A stretch of 64,000 nucleotides of DNA. Origin: Desulfoscipio sp. XC116 (GTDB taxonomy: Bacteria; Bacillota; Desulfotomaculia; Desulfotomaculales; Desulfallaceae). The notes under the pieces were generated by a model that saw nothing but the letters and a program-made list of their open reading frames with translations, searched no databases and was not told the origin of the DNA. Both the position numbers and the translations under genes were made by a program. Positions within the stretch are counted from its first letter, which is position 1; every line of letters starts with the position of its first letter. Positions 8,663 to 17,019 of this stretch are shown one piece after another. Where the stretch lies: positions 2,981,035 through 3,045,034 of the forward strand of contig NZ_CP156660.1 of the NCBI RefSeq assembly GCF_039851975.1, given 5' to 3'.

Positions 8663-9760
8663 TTATATTTCCGTTATACGAAGTATATTGGCGTTTCTAT
8701 CAATGACTATATCCCAACTGCAATCTCTTAAATACTTCCAGATAGTATTGGTTTGAAGAGCGCGGAAATCATCAACAAAATACAGAATCGGAAAACGCAT
8801 CTGTCGGATATTACTGTCCAGAAGTTCATAAAGTGGAATATGGTCGGCATCACGGACTTTGTATGGGCGATTGTACACATCAGAGAAACTAATGTTAAGC
8901 AAATCCTCAAAAAGCTCATAATGCCAACGTTTATCGGCGATGGTTGTAAAGTCAATCAAGTAGTATTCTTTGTGTAAAAAAACGCACTGACTGATAAAAT
9001 AATCGGCAGCAATTTTAAAATAATGATCCATATCAATCTTAATTTTACCGGAGCAAACCGCCATGTATTGACCTTTAGTGTCACCCTTTAAATGGTTTGA
9101 CATCCCGCTATTGTATGTAGAGTTGCCTTTGTGAAACACTAAAGAGTCGTTGATGCACCATGTACTAAAGCCCTTTTCCTTCAATCTCAGGCATAAATCA
9201 ATATCAGAATATGAATGCATCAGTTTTTCATTAAAGCCTCCTATATCAATAAATAACTTTTTTCTGATAAGTGAGCTGGCTGCACAAGCAGCTTGTGCGC
9301 AAAAAGATTGATCAGCTAGATGAAAATGTTTGTTTCTACCTCGAAAAGGATGTGGTGAATTAAATTCGGTAAATCCTATACCGAAATCAATAATCGTTTC
9401 ATCATAGGGATTTAGTAGCTTGGAGGATGCGTAGCCAATACCCTCCTGCTGTTGGTAAAAGGAAGTCAGCGCCTGAAACCAGCCTTTCGTATAAACGGTA
9501 TCTGCGTCACAAAAAATGACATACTGTCCTTTTGCCTGCTCTACGCCAAGGTGAATCGCTTTTGGATAAAATAATTCATAATTAACTTTTATCAATCGAC
9601 ACTGGGCATAGGGGAGCTCAATGCTATGCTCTTTTGGATTGGAATTGTTTGCTACAATAATAATTTCCACCCCATCAGGGATTGTGGAGATTAAACTGTC
9701 CAAACATGCATGTAGCAAGATTTGGTTGCTGTGATAAGGTATAATAATGGAATATATCAC
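8663..9760 (-). CDS. GT2 family glycosyltransferase
   Basis: This 365-residue protein begins with the GT-A fold of family 2 transferases: SIIIPYHSN at the N-terminus, nucleotide-sugar/metal motif DAD at 85-87, IGGFNE at 173-178 and SDIDLCLRL at 185-193. No membrane segments are evident, so it is probably cytoplasmic or peripheral, adding a sugar to a surface glycan. Residues after about 230 are not a known accessory domain to me. The GTG start at 9760 has GGGGGTGAG upstream. The gene converges on the STAND gene (42 bp between stops) and follows the recombinase gene, with the right 23-bp repeat between them. Its presence beside a nuclease sensor is unusual. Confidence 0.85.
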   Translation of the reverse strand: MIYSIIIPYHSNQILLHACLDSLISTIPDGVEIIIVANNSNPKEHSIELPYAQCRLIKVNYELFYPKAIHLGVEQAKGQYVIFCDADTVYTKGWFQALTSFYQQQEGIGYASSKLLNPYDETIIDFGIGFTEFNSPHPFRGRNKHFHLADQSFCAQAACAASSLIRKKLFIDIGGFNEKLMHSYSDIDLCLRLKEKGFSTWCINDSLVFHKGNSTYNSGMSNHLKGDTKGQYMAVCSGKIKIDMDHYFKIAADYFISQCVFLHKEYYLIDFTTIADKRWHYELFEDLLNISFSDVYNRPYKVRDADHIPLYELLDSNIRQMRFPILYFVDDFRALQTNTIWKYLRDCSWDIVIDRNANILRITEI

Positions 9761-9775
9761 AAATGCTCACCCCCG

Positions 9776-9798
9776 ATAATTAATAGTTATCCTTTATT
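9776..9798 (-). repeat. 23-bp inverted repeat, right end of cassette (IR-R)
   Basis: This is the exact reverse complement of 5200-5222. It encodes the last residues of the recombinase (Asn-Lys-Gly, then TAA) and ends one base before the ribosome site of the glycosyltransferase gene. Inversion between the repeats would leave the recombinase reading frame unchanged. Confidence 0.85.
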
Positions 9799-10713
9799 GA
9801 TAACCACTTTATTGCGGGGGTGTTTAGAGGCTAATATGCATTTTTGTTTATTAGAGGTAACATGAGTATATATCTGAGTTGTTACTATTGAGCTGTGTCC
9901 TAATAAGCGCTGGATATATCGGATATCAACATCCTCTTCCAACAGCAACGTTGCAAAGGTATGCCGGAACATATGTGGCGTAATATGTGTTGCGACTCCG
10001 GCCATGTACACATATTTGTTAATCATAAACCTGACAGATTGTTCGGAAAGTCGGTTATTAAGGCGGTTAATAAAGAAAAAATCTCTCTCGTTCATTTTAT
10101 CTAGAAAAGCATTTTTATAATTCCTTAGAGCTAGAAGAACATCTTTATTTACAATCTGGACAATCCGCTCCCTTGAGCCTTTGCCATAAATTCTTATGAA
10201 TCCGTCCGACATATTAACATCATCGACGGTCAATGAACAAAGTTCCGACACCCTAATGCCGGTGGCAAAAAGCAATTCAAGTACAGCTATATCGCGTAAA
10301 ACAGTCTTAAATTTGAAAGCAGTATTATTTTGGCTCAATTCTTTATAAACCGTTGAAAGAACAGTCTGAATGGTGGTTAAAGGTATTGTCCTGGGCAACA
10401 GGAAGGGTTCCTGAAACTTTACTTTAATTTTTGAAAATGGATCTTTCTGTATAACTTCATCGTATTCAAGATAATTGCAAAACGCTTTGAGACTGGCAAG
10501 CTTGCGTTTAATAGTTTTAGGCTTGTATGTTTTATGAAGATAAGTAATATAGTTGGACAGGTTTATCTTATTCAAATTGCCGTCTGTTCCTTTCATGTAG
10601 TTTAAAAACTGTTGAAAATCAATCTTGTATGCTTTTAATGTCTTTTGGCTTAAATTTTTCTGATATTTGCATATTTCAAGGTAATTAATTACTAACTTTT
10701 CCAATTGCAGCAT
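9787..10713 (-). CDS. Tyrosine recombinase (XerC/D-like integrase)
   Basis: The 308-residue protein has an N-terminal SAM-like core-binding domain (about 5-90) and a catalytic domain with the full residue set: R154 (ATGIRVSELC), K178 (YGKGSRER), H247-x-x-R250 (HMFRH), H273 (LGHSS) and nucleophile Y282 (QIYTH). Such enzymes cut and rejoin DNA at short paired sites for integration, dimer resolution or inversion. The ATG at 10713 has AGAGGTGA seven bases upstream. The stop lies inside the 23-bp repeat, so the recombinase directly adjoins its probable site. It could act as invertase of the STAND/GT cassette, integrase of the larger island, or both. Confidence 0.93.
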   Translation of the reverse strand: MLQLEKLVINYLEICKYQKNLSQKTLKAYKIDFQQFLNYMKGTDGNLNKINLSNYITYLHKTYKPKTIKRKLASLKAFCNYLEYDEVIQKDPFSKIKVKFQEPFLLPRTIPLTTIQTVLSTVYKELSQNNTAFKFKTVLRDIAVLELLFATGIRVSELCSLTVDDVNMSDGFIRIYGKGSRERIVQIVNKDVLLALRNYKNAFLDKMNERDFFFINRLNNRLSEQSVRFMINKYVYMAGVATHITPHMFRHTFATLLLEEDVDIRYIQRLLGHSSIVTTQIYTHVTSNKQKCILASKHPRNKVVINKG

Positions 10714-10819
10714 TCATAATTCACCTCTAAATATATTGTCATATGCCATTATGAATGATCAGTATGATTTTGTCGAATGTTGCCGCCAACAATGCGGTAG
10801 TAATTTATGAAGTGTCCAG

Positions 10820-11173
10820 ATGAATCTAGGTACGATCAAACAGATGCCGAGGCATAAAATAATTAAAGCCCTGCTTGACAAAAGAATTAAGCAGGAGGAT
10901 ATCGTGACCGCCTTTAAAATCCGCATTAGGGAAGGAGACCTTATGGCGGACGCCCTGGGTTTTGTTTATAAGCGTTCCGACGGCTGTTATTTCATAGTCA
11001 CGGATAAAAATCTATCCCCCACAGTACGGGAGGAGATAATCAATCACAAAATATTCCAAATACTCGTGTACTTGCCAAAAATGCCTTATACGGTTGGGTT
11101 AAACATTATTCAAAGTTCCATTGAGAGACAAGCATTTGCTCGTGAGGTGGCAGTTAGCAATGAAGAGGATTGA
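10820..11173 (+). CDS. Hypothetical protein, degenerate ImmA/IrrE-like
   Basis: The 117-residue protein has a short basic helical N-terminus, then a stretch that resembles ImmA/IrrE metallopeptidases: a strand (YFIVTDKNLS), a helix NHKIFQIL where the family has HExxH, and IERQAFAREVA, which matches the third-ligand helix ERxAxxFAxE. The Glu and second His of the zinc motif are missing, so it would not be a protease. ImmA proteins normally remove XRE repressors in mobile elements, and an XRE gene lies 6 kb away on the other side of the cassette. The relationship is tentative. Confidence 0.45.
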   Translation: MNLGTIKQMPRHKIIKALLDKRIKQEDIVTAFKIRIREGDLMADALGFVYKRSDGCYFIVTDKNLSPTVREEIINHKIFQILVYLPKMPYTVGLNIIQSSIERQAFAREVAVSNEED

Positions 11174-11210
11174 GGTTATGAGGATTTTGCACTATTAAAA
11201 CTAATATTTT

Positions 11211-11236
11211 ATCATAACCTTTGGTTCCTTGTCCCT
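11211..11236. repeat. 26-bp direct repeat, right copy
   Basis: This is identical to 1698-1723 and in the same orientation. It ends the AT-rich accessory region and runs into the promoter of the next gene, whose -10 TATAAT lies at 11243-11248. Confidence 0.75.
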
Positions 11237-11248
11237 CCGTGTTATAAT
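11221..11248 (+). promoter_or_regulatory. Promoter of the ylbF-like gene
   Basis: A perfect -10 TATAAT (11243-11248) is 16 bp from TTGGTT (11221-11226), a weak -35 that falls inside the 26-bp repeat. Confidence 0.55.
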
Positions 11249-11323
11249 ACACTTATGTCGTGCTGGATTATTATGGACCAGGATTGATACTAATTATATA
11301 TATTGGAGGAGGAGGATCAACCG

Positions 11324-11668
11324 ATGTCCAAGGACGTTTTTGAAAAAGCTTCCGCATTGGGTAAGAGCATTGTTGAATCTGAAGAGTTTAAGGAAATACA
11401 AAAGAAGGAAAATGAAATGATTGGAGATCCCAATGCCCAGCAATTGCTAAAAAAATTTCATGAGCTTCAAAAACTACAAAAAGAAAAACAAAAAAAAGGG
11501 GAAGCGTTAACTCCTGATGAAGCCAGGGAATTCGAACAGGTACAGCTTAAGATAGTGGAGAACAAGGCCATTAAAACCTTTTCAGAAGCCCAGGAAAAAT
11601 TTCAAAACATGATGAATGAAATTATGAAAATTATCAAGGAAGCCGGTGTAAACAAGATAAAAGAATAA
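11324..11668 (+). CDS. YlbF/YmcA-family protein
   Basis: This 114-residue, Lys/Glu-rich, entirely helical protein matches the YlbF/YmcA (Com_YlbF) family. In Bacillus, members of that family form a complex that works with RNase Y in mRNA maturation and affects competence, sporulation and biofilm formation. The ATG at 11324 is chosen because GGAGGAGGA precedes it; an upstream TTG frame would start inside that site. A strong terminator follows directly, so it is a single-gene unit with its own promoter. Confidence 0.8.
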   Translation: MSKDVFEKASALGKSIVESEEFKEIQKKENEMIGDPNAQQLLKKFHELQKLQKEKQKKGEALTPDEAREFEQVQLKIVENKAIKTFSEAQEKFQNMMNEIMKIIKEAGVNKIKE

Positions 11669-11695
11669 GGCGGAATCATTCCGCCTTATTTTACT
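11664..11695 (+). terminator. Intrinsic terminator of ylbF-like gene
   Basis: The perfect 13-bp stem AATAAGGCGGAAT/ATTCCGCCTTATT has a one-base centre, is followed by TTTT-like sequence, and overlaps the stop codon. Confidence 0.85.
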
Positions 11696-11801
11696 AGATA
11701 CCGGAGCAAACTACAAAAAGGCAGCTGCTCGCATTTAATCAGCAACAGCTGCCTAAGCTAATTTTCAATAATTTATCAACTAAAAACCTTAAGGCCAAAA
11801 A

Positions 11802-13313
11802 CTACTTGACCAGAGCCGGTATACCCAATATGGGCCATACCGTCAAGGCAAATACCGCCACCATAATCAGCGCCAGAATGGTGAATGGAACACCCACCAA
11901 AAAGAACTGACCGGTGGTAAATTGTTTGGCTTGGTATGCAATGGCGTTGGGTGCCGCACCCACCAGCAGCATATAAGGCAGACCTGCCGCGGCCAAGCAT
12001 GTATACAAGATCAGGTAAGAGTTAACACCCAGGTACTCGGCCATTACCAGGGCCACCGGCATTGTAATGGCAATGGCCGCCACGTTCATAATAAAGTTGG
12101 TCATAATGATCACCAAAAAGGCTATAGCCACCACGAAAACCAACCAGTTGGCATTTTGGAACATAGTCAGCCAGTGTATGGCCATCCACTCGGCGGCCCC
12201 GGTAACCCACAAACAAGTACCGATACTCATAGCACCGCCAAACAAAAGCACGATATTCCAAGGGACGCTCTTTTCCAGATCTTCCACCGTAAACAGCTTA
12301 GCCATAAACATAATAATTGCTGCCATCAATATGGGGATACTCCTGTTCATATCTGCAATGGCCGGAATAAACTGCTGGGTTGCCAATATAGCCACCACCG
12401 CCACAGCCAGTGCAATAACAAAGATTTCCTTCCCCGTCATGGGACCCATTTGCGAATTTACTTCATCCACTTTCTTTTTCAAACCATCGATTTTGTCCTG
12501 TTCGGGTTTGAAAAACACATAGCTCAGCAGAAACCAGGTTATTAATACCATGATAATACCCAAAGGTGCCATGGCTATGGAATATTCGAGGAAACCAATA
12601 TCAATACTGGTGAATTCTTTGAAGAATCCCAATGCCACCGGCCCACGAGCCGCACCCAGCAGGGTGATTAAGCTGCCGGCACCGGCGGAATACGCCATAC
12701 CGATAAACATAGCCCTGCCAAAATTCGTGGGTACATCCTCTTTACCGTACATACTTATAATGACCAGCATCAGCGGGAACATGGTGGCAGCCACTGCCGT
12801 GTGGGCCATCACCAGCGTCAATGCCAAGGTCACCAGAAACACACCCAGCAGTATTTTACGGGAATCCTCACCCACCACGGAGAGCATTTTAAAAGCCAGA
12901 CGGGTTGTCACACCCGCTTTGGTAAAAGCTACGCCCAGCAGCAGCGAACCTAAAATGAACAGCACCGATGGATCCATAAATACGGCAAAAGCTTCGACAG
13001 CCGGCCGAATCATAAATGCCGCCTGCATAACGCCGATAGTAAGACTGGTTACACCAATGGGTATTACTTCAAACACCCACCATACTCCGGCCAACAGAAA
13101 AAGTCCGATGGACAACTGCGCCTCCCGCGATAATTCAAATGCCTTACCCGTAGGATCTACGGCCGGCGGGAGTTGGGGCAAGAAATAAAAAAGTGCAAAT
13201 AAACCGATACCCAATACTGCAAAAGCTATTCTTTTCCACTCGCCTGATAAGTCATTAATTTGTTGTTCGGCATTTACGGAAGCGCTGATAGCTGCTTGTG
13301 TGGTATTACTCAT
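11802..13313 (-). CDS. DASS/SLC13 sodium-coupled anion transporter
   Basis: The 503-residue protein has about a dozen hydrophobic segments and both re-entrant substrate/sodium motifs of the divalent anion:sodium symporter family in diverged form: AHTAVAATMFP in the first half, and FIMNVAA with GAAPNAIAY in the second. Members carry dicarboxylates or sulfate into the cell. In a presumed sulfate-reducing or syntrophic anaerobe either substrate is plausible and the sequence does not decide. It is monocistronic, with a CRP/FNR-type palindrome 70-84 bp upstream of the start. Confidence 0.9.
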   Translation of the reverse strand: MSNTTQAAISASVNAEQQINDLSGEWKRIAFAVLGIGLFALFYFLPQLPPAVDPTGKAFELSREAQLSIGLFLLAGVWWVFEVIPIGVTSLTIGVMQAAFMIRPAVEAFAVFMDPSVLFILGSLLLGVAFTKAGVTTRLAFKMLSVVGEDSRKILLGVFLVTLALTLVMAHTAVAATMFPLMLVIISMYGKEDVPTNFGRAMFIGMAYSAGAGSLITLLGAARGPVALGFFKEFTSIDIGFLEYSIAMAPLGIIMVLITWFLLSYVFFKPEQDKIDGLKKKVDEVNSQMGPMTGKEIFVIALAVAVVAILATQQFIPAIADMNRSIPILMAAIIMFMAKLFTVEDLEKSVPWNIVLLFGGAMSIGTCLWVTGAAEWMAIHWLTMFQNANWLVFVVAIAFLVIIMTNFIMNVAAIAITMPVALVMAEYLGVNSYLILYTCLAAAGLPYMLLVGAAPNAIAYQAKQFTTGQFFLVGVPFTILALIMVAVFALTVWPILGIPALVK

Positions 13314-13381
13314 TTAACCACCCCCCATAATAATTAACCGAGGCTTAAAGCCGGTTAGTTAAATAATTAACAATTAGCGGT

Positions 13382-13397
13382 AGTGAAATATATCACT
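13382..13397 (-). promoter_or_regulatory. CRP/FNR-type palindrome upstream of DASS transporter gene
   Basis: AGTGA-N6-TCACT matches the TGTGA-N6-TCACA pattern bound by CRP/FNR-superfamily regulators in eight of ten positions. It lies in the 339-bp noncoding stretch before the transporter gene. A second inverted repeat (AACCG.GGCTT/AAGCC.GGTT, about 13337-13359) lies closer to the gene. I saw no other feature in this stretch. Confidence 0.45.
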
Positions 13398-13633
13398 ATA
13401 TAAGCTGCAAACCCATGCTATTTTCTTCTAAATCCCTCCTCACCATGTGGTTTATTCTTAGTTGCTACTTTTAATCAATAGCACTATTTTAGATTTGTGC
13501 ATTATGTAACTTACTAAGATTATATTTAATTCTCATTCTTTTTGCAACTACTTTTTGTCACTACATCGAAAAGTTTTAAAAAAAATTTCTGATAATTGGG
13601 CTTATGGAAATACGTGTTGTGAACTAATTAACA

Positions 13634-13675
13634 TATCTTTGCCCGTGCGGATTTAAACCCGCATGGACAAAGATA
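13634..13675 (-). terminator. Hairpin at the end of tex
   Basis: A long imperfect stem joins TATCTTTG at 13634 to CAAAGATA at 13675, with an inner TGCGG/CCGCA stem. It includes the Tex stop codon. Confidence 0.6.
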
Positions 13676-15800
13676 CTCTATGACGCGCCACATCCACCGC
13701 AAGCACGCGAACGGCAACCACATCCCCCACCGATATCACATCCAGCGGATGGCGTACATAACCTTCGGTCAGCTCCGAAATATGCACCAGACCGTCATTT
13801 TTTACGCCAATGTCCACAAAAGCACCGAAATCAACTACGTTGCGCACGGTACCTTTCAGCAGCATGCCTGCCCGGAGATCTTCTATACTCAACACATCAA
13901 ACCGAAAAACCGGCGGGGGCAGTTCTTCGCGCGGGTCACGTCCGGGGCGCATCAGGCTTTCTATTATATCCCGCAAAGTCGGCACACCGGCACCCAGCCG
14001 TGCCGCCAGGTCATCGATATCTAACCGGGCCAGCCTGGAACGCAGGTCCGAGCGGCCAATGTCCACAGTTTTAACACCCAGCAAGTCCAATAATTTAGCT
14101 GTTATCGGGTAGGATTCGGGATGAATGGGCGTGGCGTCAAGCAAATTCTCCCCGCCACTGATGCGCAGAAATCCCACGCACTGTTCAAAGGTTTTAGAGC
14201 CCAACCGGGGTACAAGGGCCAGCTGGCGGCGGTTCAGAAAACGACCGTTTTGCTCCCGGTGCCGCACTATATTTTCCGCCACCACGGCATTGATTCCGGC
14301 TACATAGCCAAGCAGCGATGCCGACGCAGTGTTTAAATCGACGCCCACATAGTTAACAGCCGATTCCACTACTTTAGCCAGACTTTCATTCAATTGTTTC
14401 GGCGCCACATCATGCTGATACTGGCCCACACCAACGGCCCGGGGCTCAATTTTCACCAGCTCGGCCAGCGGGTCCTGCAGCCGCCGCGCGATGGATACAG
14501 CGCTGCGGGCCGATACGTCCAAATCGGGAAACTCCCTGGCAGCCAATTCGGAAGCTGAATAAACGCTGGCCCCGGCCTCACTGACAATAGTATAAACCAG
14601 CCCCGACTGTTCTTGTTGTATAAAACCGGCTACGAACTGCTCGGTTTCCCTGGAAGCGGTGCCATTGCCAATGGCAATAACCTGCACGGCATACTGTTTG
14701 ACCACCCGGGCCAATTCGGCCTCGGCTTCAGCTATCCTTTTTTGCGGCGGCGTGGGGTATATTACACCCACCTCTAAAAGTTTTCCCGTTTCATCCACTG
14801 CGGCCCATTTACACCCCGTCCGGTAGGCGGGATCGAGCGCCAGTACCATTACATCCCGCACCGGAGGCTGCATAAGCAGACTGCGCAAGTTGCGGGCAAA
14901 AACCTGCACGGCACGGGATTCGGCTTCCTCCGTCAATTCACTGCGCACATCACGTTCCACAGCCGGCGCCACCAGCCTTTTATAAGCATCCGCCACGGCC
15001 TTTTGCACCAAGCCCAAAGTTACCGATTCACGTTTTATAAAACGGCGGTACAGCCAGTCAAGCACCGCATCACTATCCACCTGTACCGTCACCTTGAGAT
15101 ACTCCTCCCGTTCACCCCGGTTAATAGCCAGCACCCGGTGCGGCACTACTTTGCGTATCGGCTCCTGGTAATCATAATACATCTGATAGACCGATTCTGC
15201 CTGGACATTCCGAGCCCGGGTCGCCAACAAGCCCTGCCGCCGGGTATAATCCCGCACCCAGCCGCGCACATCAGGATCATCGGCCACTTGTTCGGCCACT
15301 ATATCCATCGCCCCCTGCAGGGCGTCCTCCACGGTTAATACCGTCTCCGATAAATATGCGCCGGCTTCGGTCTCCGGGTTACCGGCCTGCGGAAGGGAGA
15401 TAAGATACTCCGCCAGCGGTGCCAATCCGCGCTCCCGGGCCACCCCGGCCCGGGTTTTACGTTTCTGCCGGTAGGGTCGATAGATATCCTCTACCTCGGT
15501 AAGTTTAACGGCGCTCATTATCCTGTCCCGGAGTTCCTCAGTCAGCTTGCCCTGCTCATCAATAATCCTCAGCACCTCAGCCTTGCGCTGTTCCAGGTGG
15601 CGGTGAAACTTGACCAGCTCTTCTATGCGCCGTATCTGCACCTCGTCAAGTTCGCCGGTTGCCTCCTTACGATACCGGGCAATAAAAGGCACGGTGTTGC
15701 CTTCTTCCAACAGATGTACGGTACTCTCCACTTTATGCCGGGGAATATCGGCTTCCCGGGCCACTATTTGCAGAATATCGTTTAGCAATGCGTTTGGCAT
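13653..15800 (-). CDS. tex: Tex, S1-domain RNA-binding transcription accessory protein
   Basis: The 715-residue protein has the complete Tex order: N-terminal helical bundle (GNTVPFIARYRKEATG), central YqgF/RNase H-like fold (VLALDPAYRTGCKWAAVD), helix-hairpin-helix region (LNTASASLLGYVAGI, RLGSKTFEQCVGFLRI), and a C-terminal S1 domain (GTVRNVVDFGAFVDIGVKNDGLVHISEL). Tex is a cytoplasmic nucleic-acid-binding protein implicated in transcription and RNA handling. The ATG at 15800 is chosen because GGGGGAGG precedes it; the in-frame TTG at 15821 lies within that site. It is transcribed divergently from the ferritin-like gene. Confidence 0.96.
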   Translation of the reverse strand: MPNALLNDILQIVAREADIPRHKVESTVHLLEEGNTVPFIARYRKEATGELDEVQIRRIEELVKFHRHLEQRKAEVLRIIDEQGKLTEELRDRIMSAVKLTEVEDIYRPYRQKRKTRAGVARERGLAPLAEYLISLPQAGNPETEAGAYLSETVLTVEDALQGAMDIVAEQVADDPDVRGWVRDYTRRQGLLATRARNVQAESVYQMYYDYQEPIRKVVPHRVLAINRGEREEYLKVTVQVDSDAVLDWLYRRFIKRESVTLGLVQKAVADAYKRLVAPAVERDVRSELTEEAESRAVQVFARNLRSLLMQPPVRDVMVLALDPAYRTGCKWAAVDETGKLLEVGVIYPTPPQKRIAEAEAELARVVKQYAVQVIAIGNGTASRETEQFVAGFIQQEQSGLVYTIVSEAGASVYSASELAAREFPDLDVSARSAVSIARRLQDPLAELVKIEPRAVGVGQYQHDVAPKQLNESLAKVVESAVNYVGVDLNTASASLLGYVAGINAVVAENIVRHREQNGRFLNRRQLALVPRLGSKTFEQCVGFLRISGGENLLDATPIHPESYPITAKLLDLLGVKTVDIGRSDLRSRLARLDIDDLAARLGAGVPTLRDIIESLMRPGRDPREELPPPVFRFDVLSIEDLRAGMLLKGTVRNVVDFGAFVDIGVKNDGLVHISELTEGYVRHPLDVISVGDVVAVRVLAVDVARHRVSLSMRV

Positions 15801-15821
15801 AAGGTCTTTTTCCTCCCCCAA

Positions 15822-16153
15822 AATTTATATCTTTAACCGTAAAAGCAGATGCCTGTAATATGCTTTTACAATTATATGATACATACCCGATTTTACCAAT
15901 GTTTTGTTAAATTAAAGCGGTATCTTATCCCAATTTCGACAAGCAGTCTAACGAAATATATGACAATCTATTGTTTTTTCTAATGCAAGCGCCTTATGTT
16001 CCTGTTAGAGTGTGATCTTTCGCAAATTAATCCTTCTAATTAATAATCCGGAACCATATGTTTTATTGATGCCGCATTGCGCCTTTAACTTATCAGGTAA
16101 GATAGCCCGGCTTGGATGTTTTATTAATAAACTAACCATGGGGAGATGGTTTT
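15822..16153. other. Divergent intergenic region, no gene seen
   Basis: These 332 bp separate the divergent tex and ferritin-like genes. The sequence is AT-rich and must carry both promoters, but I could not pick out convincing -35/-10 pairs, hairpins or small frames. The GGGAGATGG ribosome site of the ferritin-like gene is at its right edge. Confidence 0.5.
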
Positions 16154-16705
16154 TTGACCAAGGAAGTCACAAACCAAACTATTACCCGCAACGCGCACAT
16201 AAACAGGTGGTGCGCCCTACCCGCACCGTATCCGGAAGTAAGAATACAAAGGCCCAACCGCTATTACGCTGAATTACTGCTGGAGGATTACGCCGGCCAG
16301 GTCAGTGAAATGACTGCTATTAATCAATACTTTCACCACCATATCGTCTTTGGAGAAAAGTTTGCCGACTTGGCGGAGCTGGAGGAATGCATTTCTATAA
16401 TTGAGATGCAGCACCTGGAAATGTTGGGTGAAACCATTTTATTGCTGGGCGTAGATCCTCAGATACGCACCCTGACCAATAATAAGGCAACCTACTGGTG
16501 CGGTAACTATGTTTATTACGGAAACTCTGTTTGCGACCGCCTGGCCGCCGACATAGCCGCGGAAAAATCAGCCATAGAACAATACCGCAAGCATCAGCAA
16601 TTAATTCGGGACCCCTTCATAGATGAAATGTTGGAAAGGATTATTATGGACGAGCAATATCACCTGCGATTGTTTACCGAAGCTGTGGATAAATATTGCA
16701 AATAA
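16154..16705 (+). CDS. Ferritin-like di-iron protein
   Basis: The 183-residue protein is a ferritin-like four-helix bundle: helix 1 with LLEDYAGQVSEMTAINQY, helix 2 with the metal motif EMQHLEML (E-x-x-H), helix 3 with AAEKSAIEQY, and helix 4 with MDEQYHLRLF (E-x-x-H). This spacing of two E-x-x-H pairs and two further carboxylates is that of rubrerythrin, bacterioferritin and CotJC-like proteins. No rubredoxin domain is attached. It probably handles iron, peroxide or oxygen. The TTG start is supported by GGGAGATGG a few bases upstream; the first 35 residues are a basic, non-conserved extension. Confidence 0.75.
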   Translation: MTKEVTNQTITRNAHINRWCALPAPYPEVRIQRPNRYYAELLLEDYAGQVSEMTAINQYFHHHIVFGEKFADLAELEECISIIEMQHLEMLGETILLLGVDPQIRTLTNNKATYWCGNYVYYGNSVCDRLAADIAAEKSAIEQYRKHQQLIRDPFIDEMLERIIMDEQYHLRLFTEAVDKYCK

Positions 16706-17019
16706 CTACTTTCAACATGCAAAGAGTTACAGATTTTCCGTAAAAATTGACTATGATCAAGCAAAAATAAAAGGGTTTTTGTTGCAATGTGCTGAAAAAT
16801 ACACCAAAGAACATCAAACTAATATTCCAAGATCATCTACATAAGGCAATCTTACCAATTCGATAAATAAAAACCTTGACTTTACCGGCCGAAGCGGGTG
16901 TGGCACGACCGGGCTTTGCATTAACTATCCGTTATTGCCGCCGGTATCGCCGGTCGGCGGCCCGGGCGCGGCCGCTTACCAACCCGGGGGCTCAACCTTA
17001 ACTGAGCAGGTGATTTTAT
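16706..17019 (+). other. Leader region of the hydantoinase operon
   Basis: These 314 bp hold no gene that I can support. Around 16937-16961 a GC-rich hairpin (GCCGCCG...CGGCGGC) stands out in otherwise ordinary DNA, with further G+C-rich sequence up to the hyuA-like gene. It might be a structured 5' leader or an upstream terminator without a U-tract. I do not recognise a known riboswitch consensus. Confidence 0.35.

Noticed and set aside
11922-13188. Long + strand frames opposite the DASS transporter gene
   Set aside because: Shadows of a clear membrane transporter gene; histidine- and serine-rich sequence typical of antisense reading.
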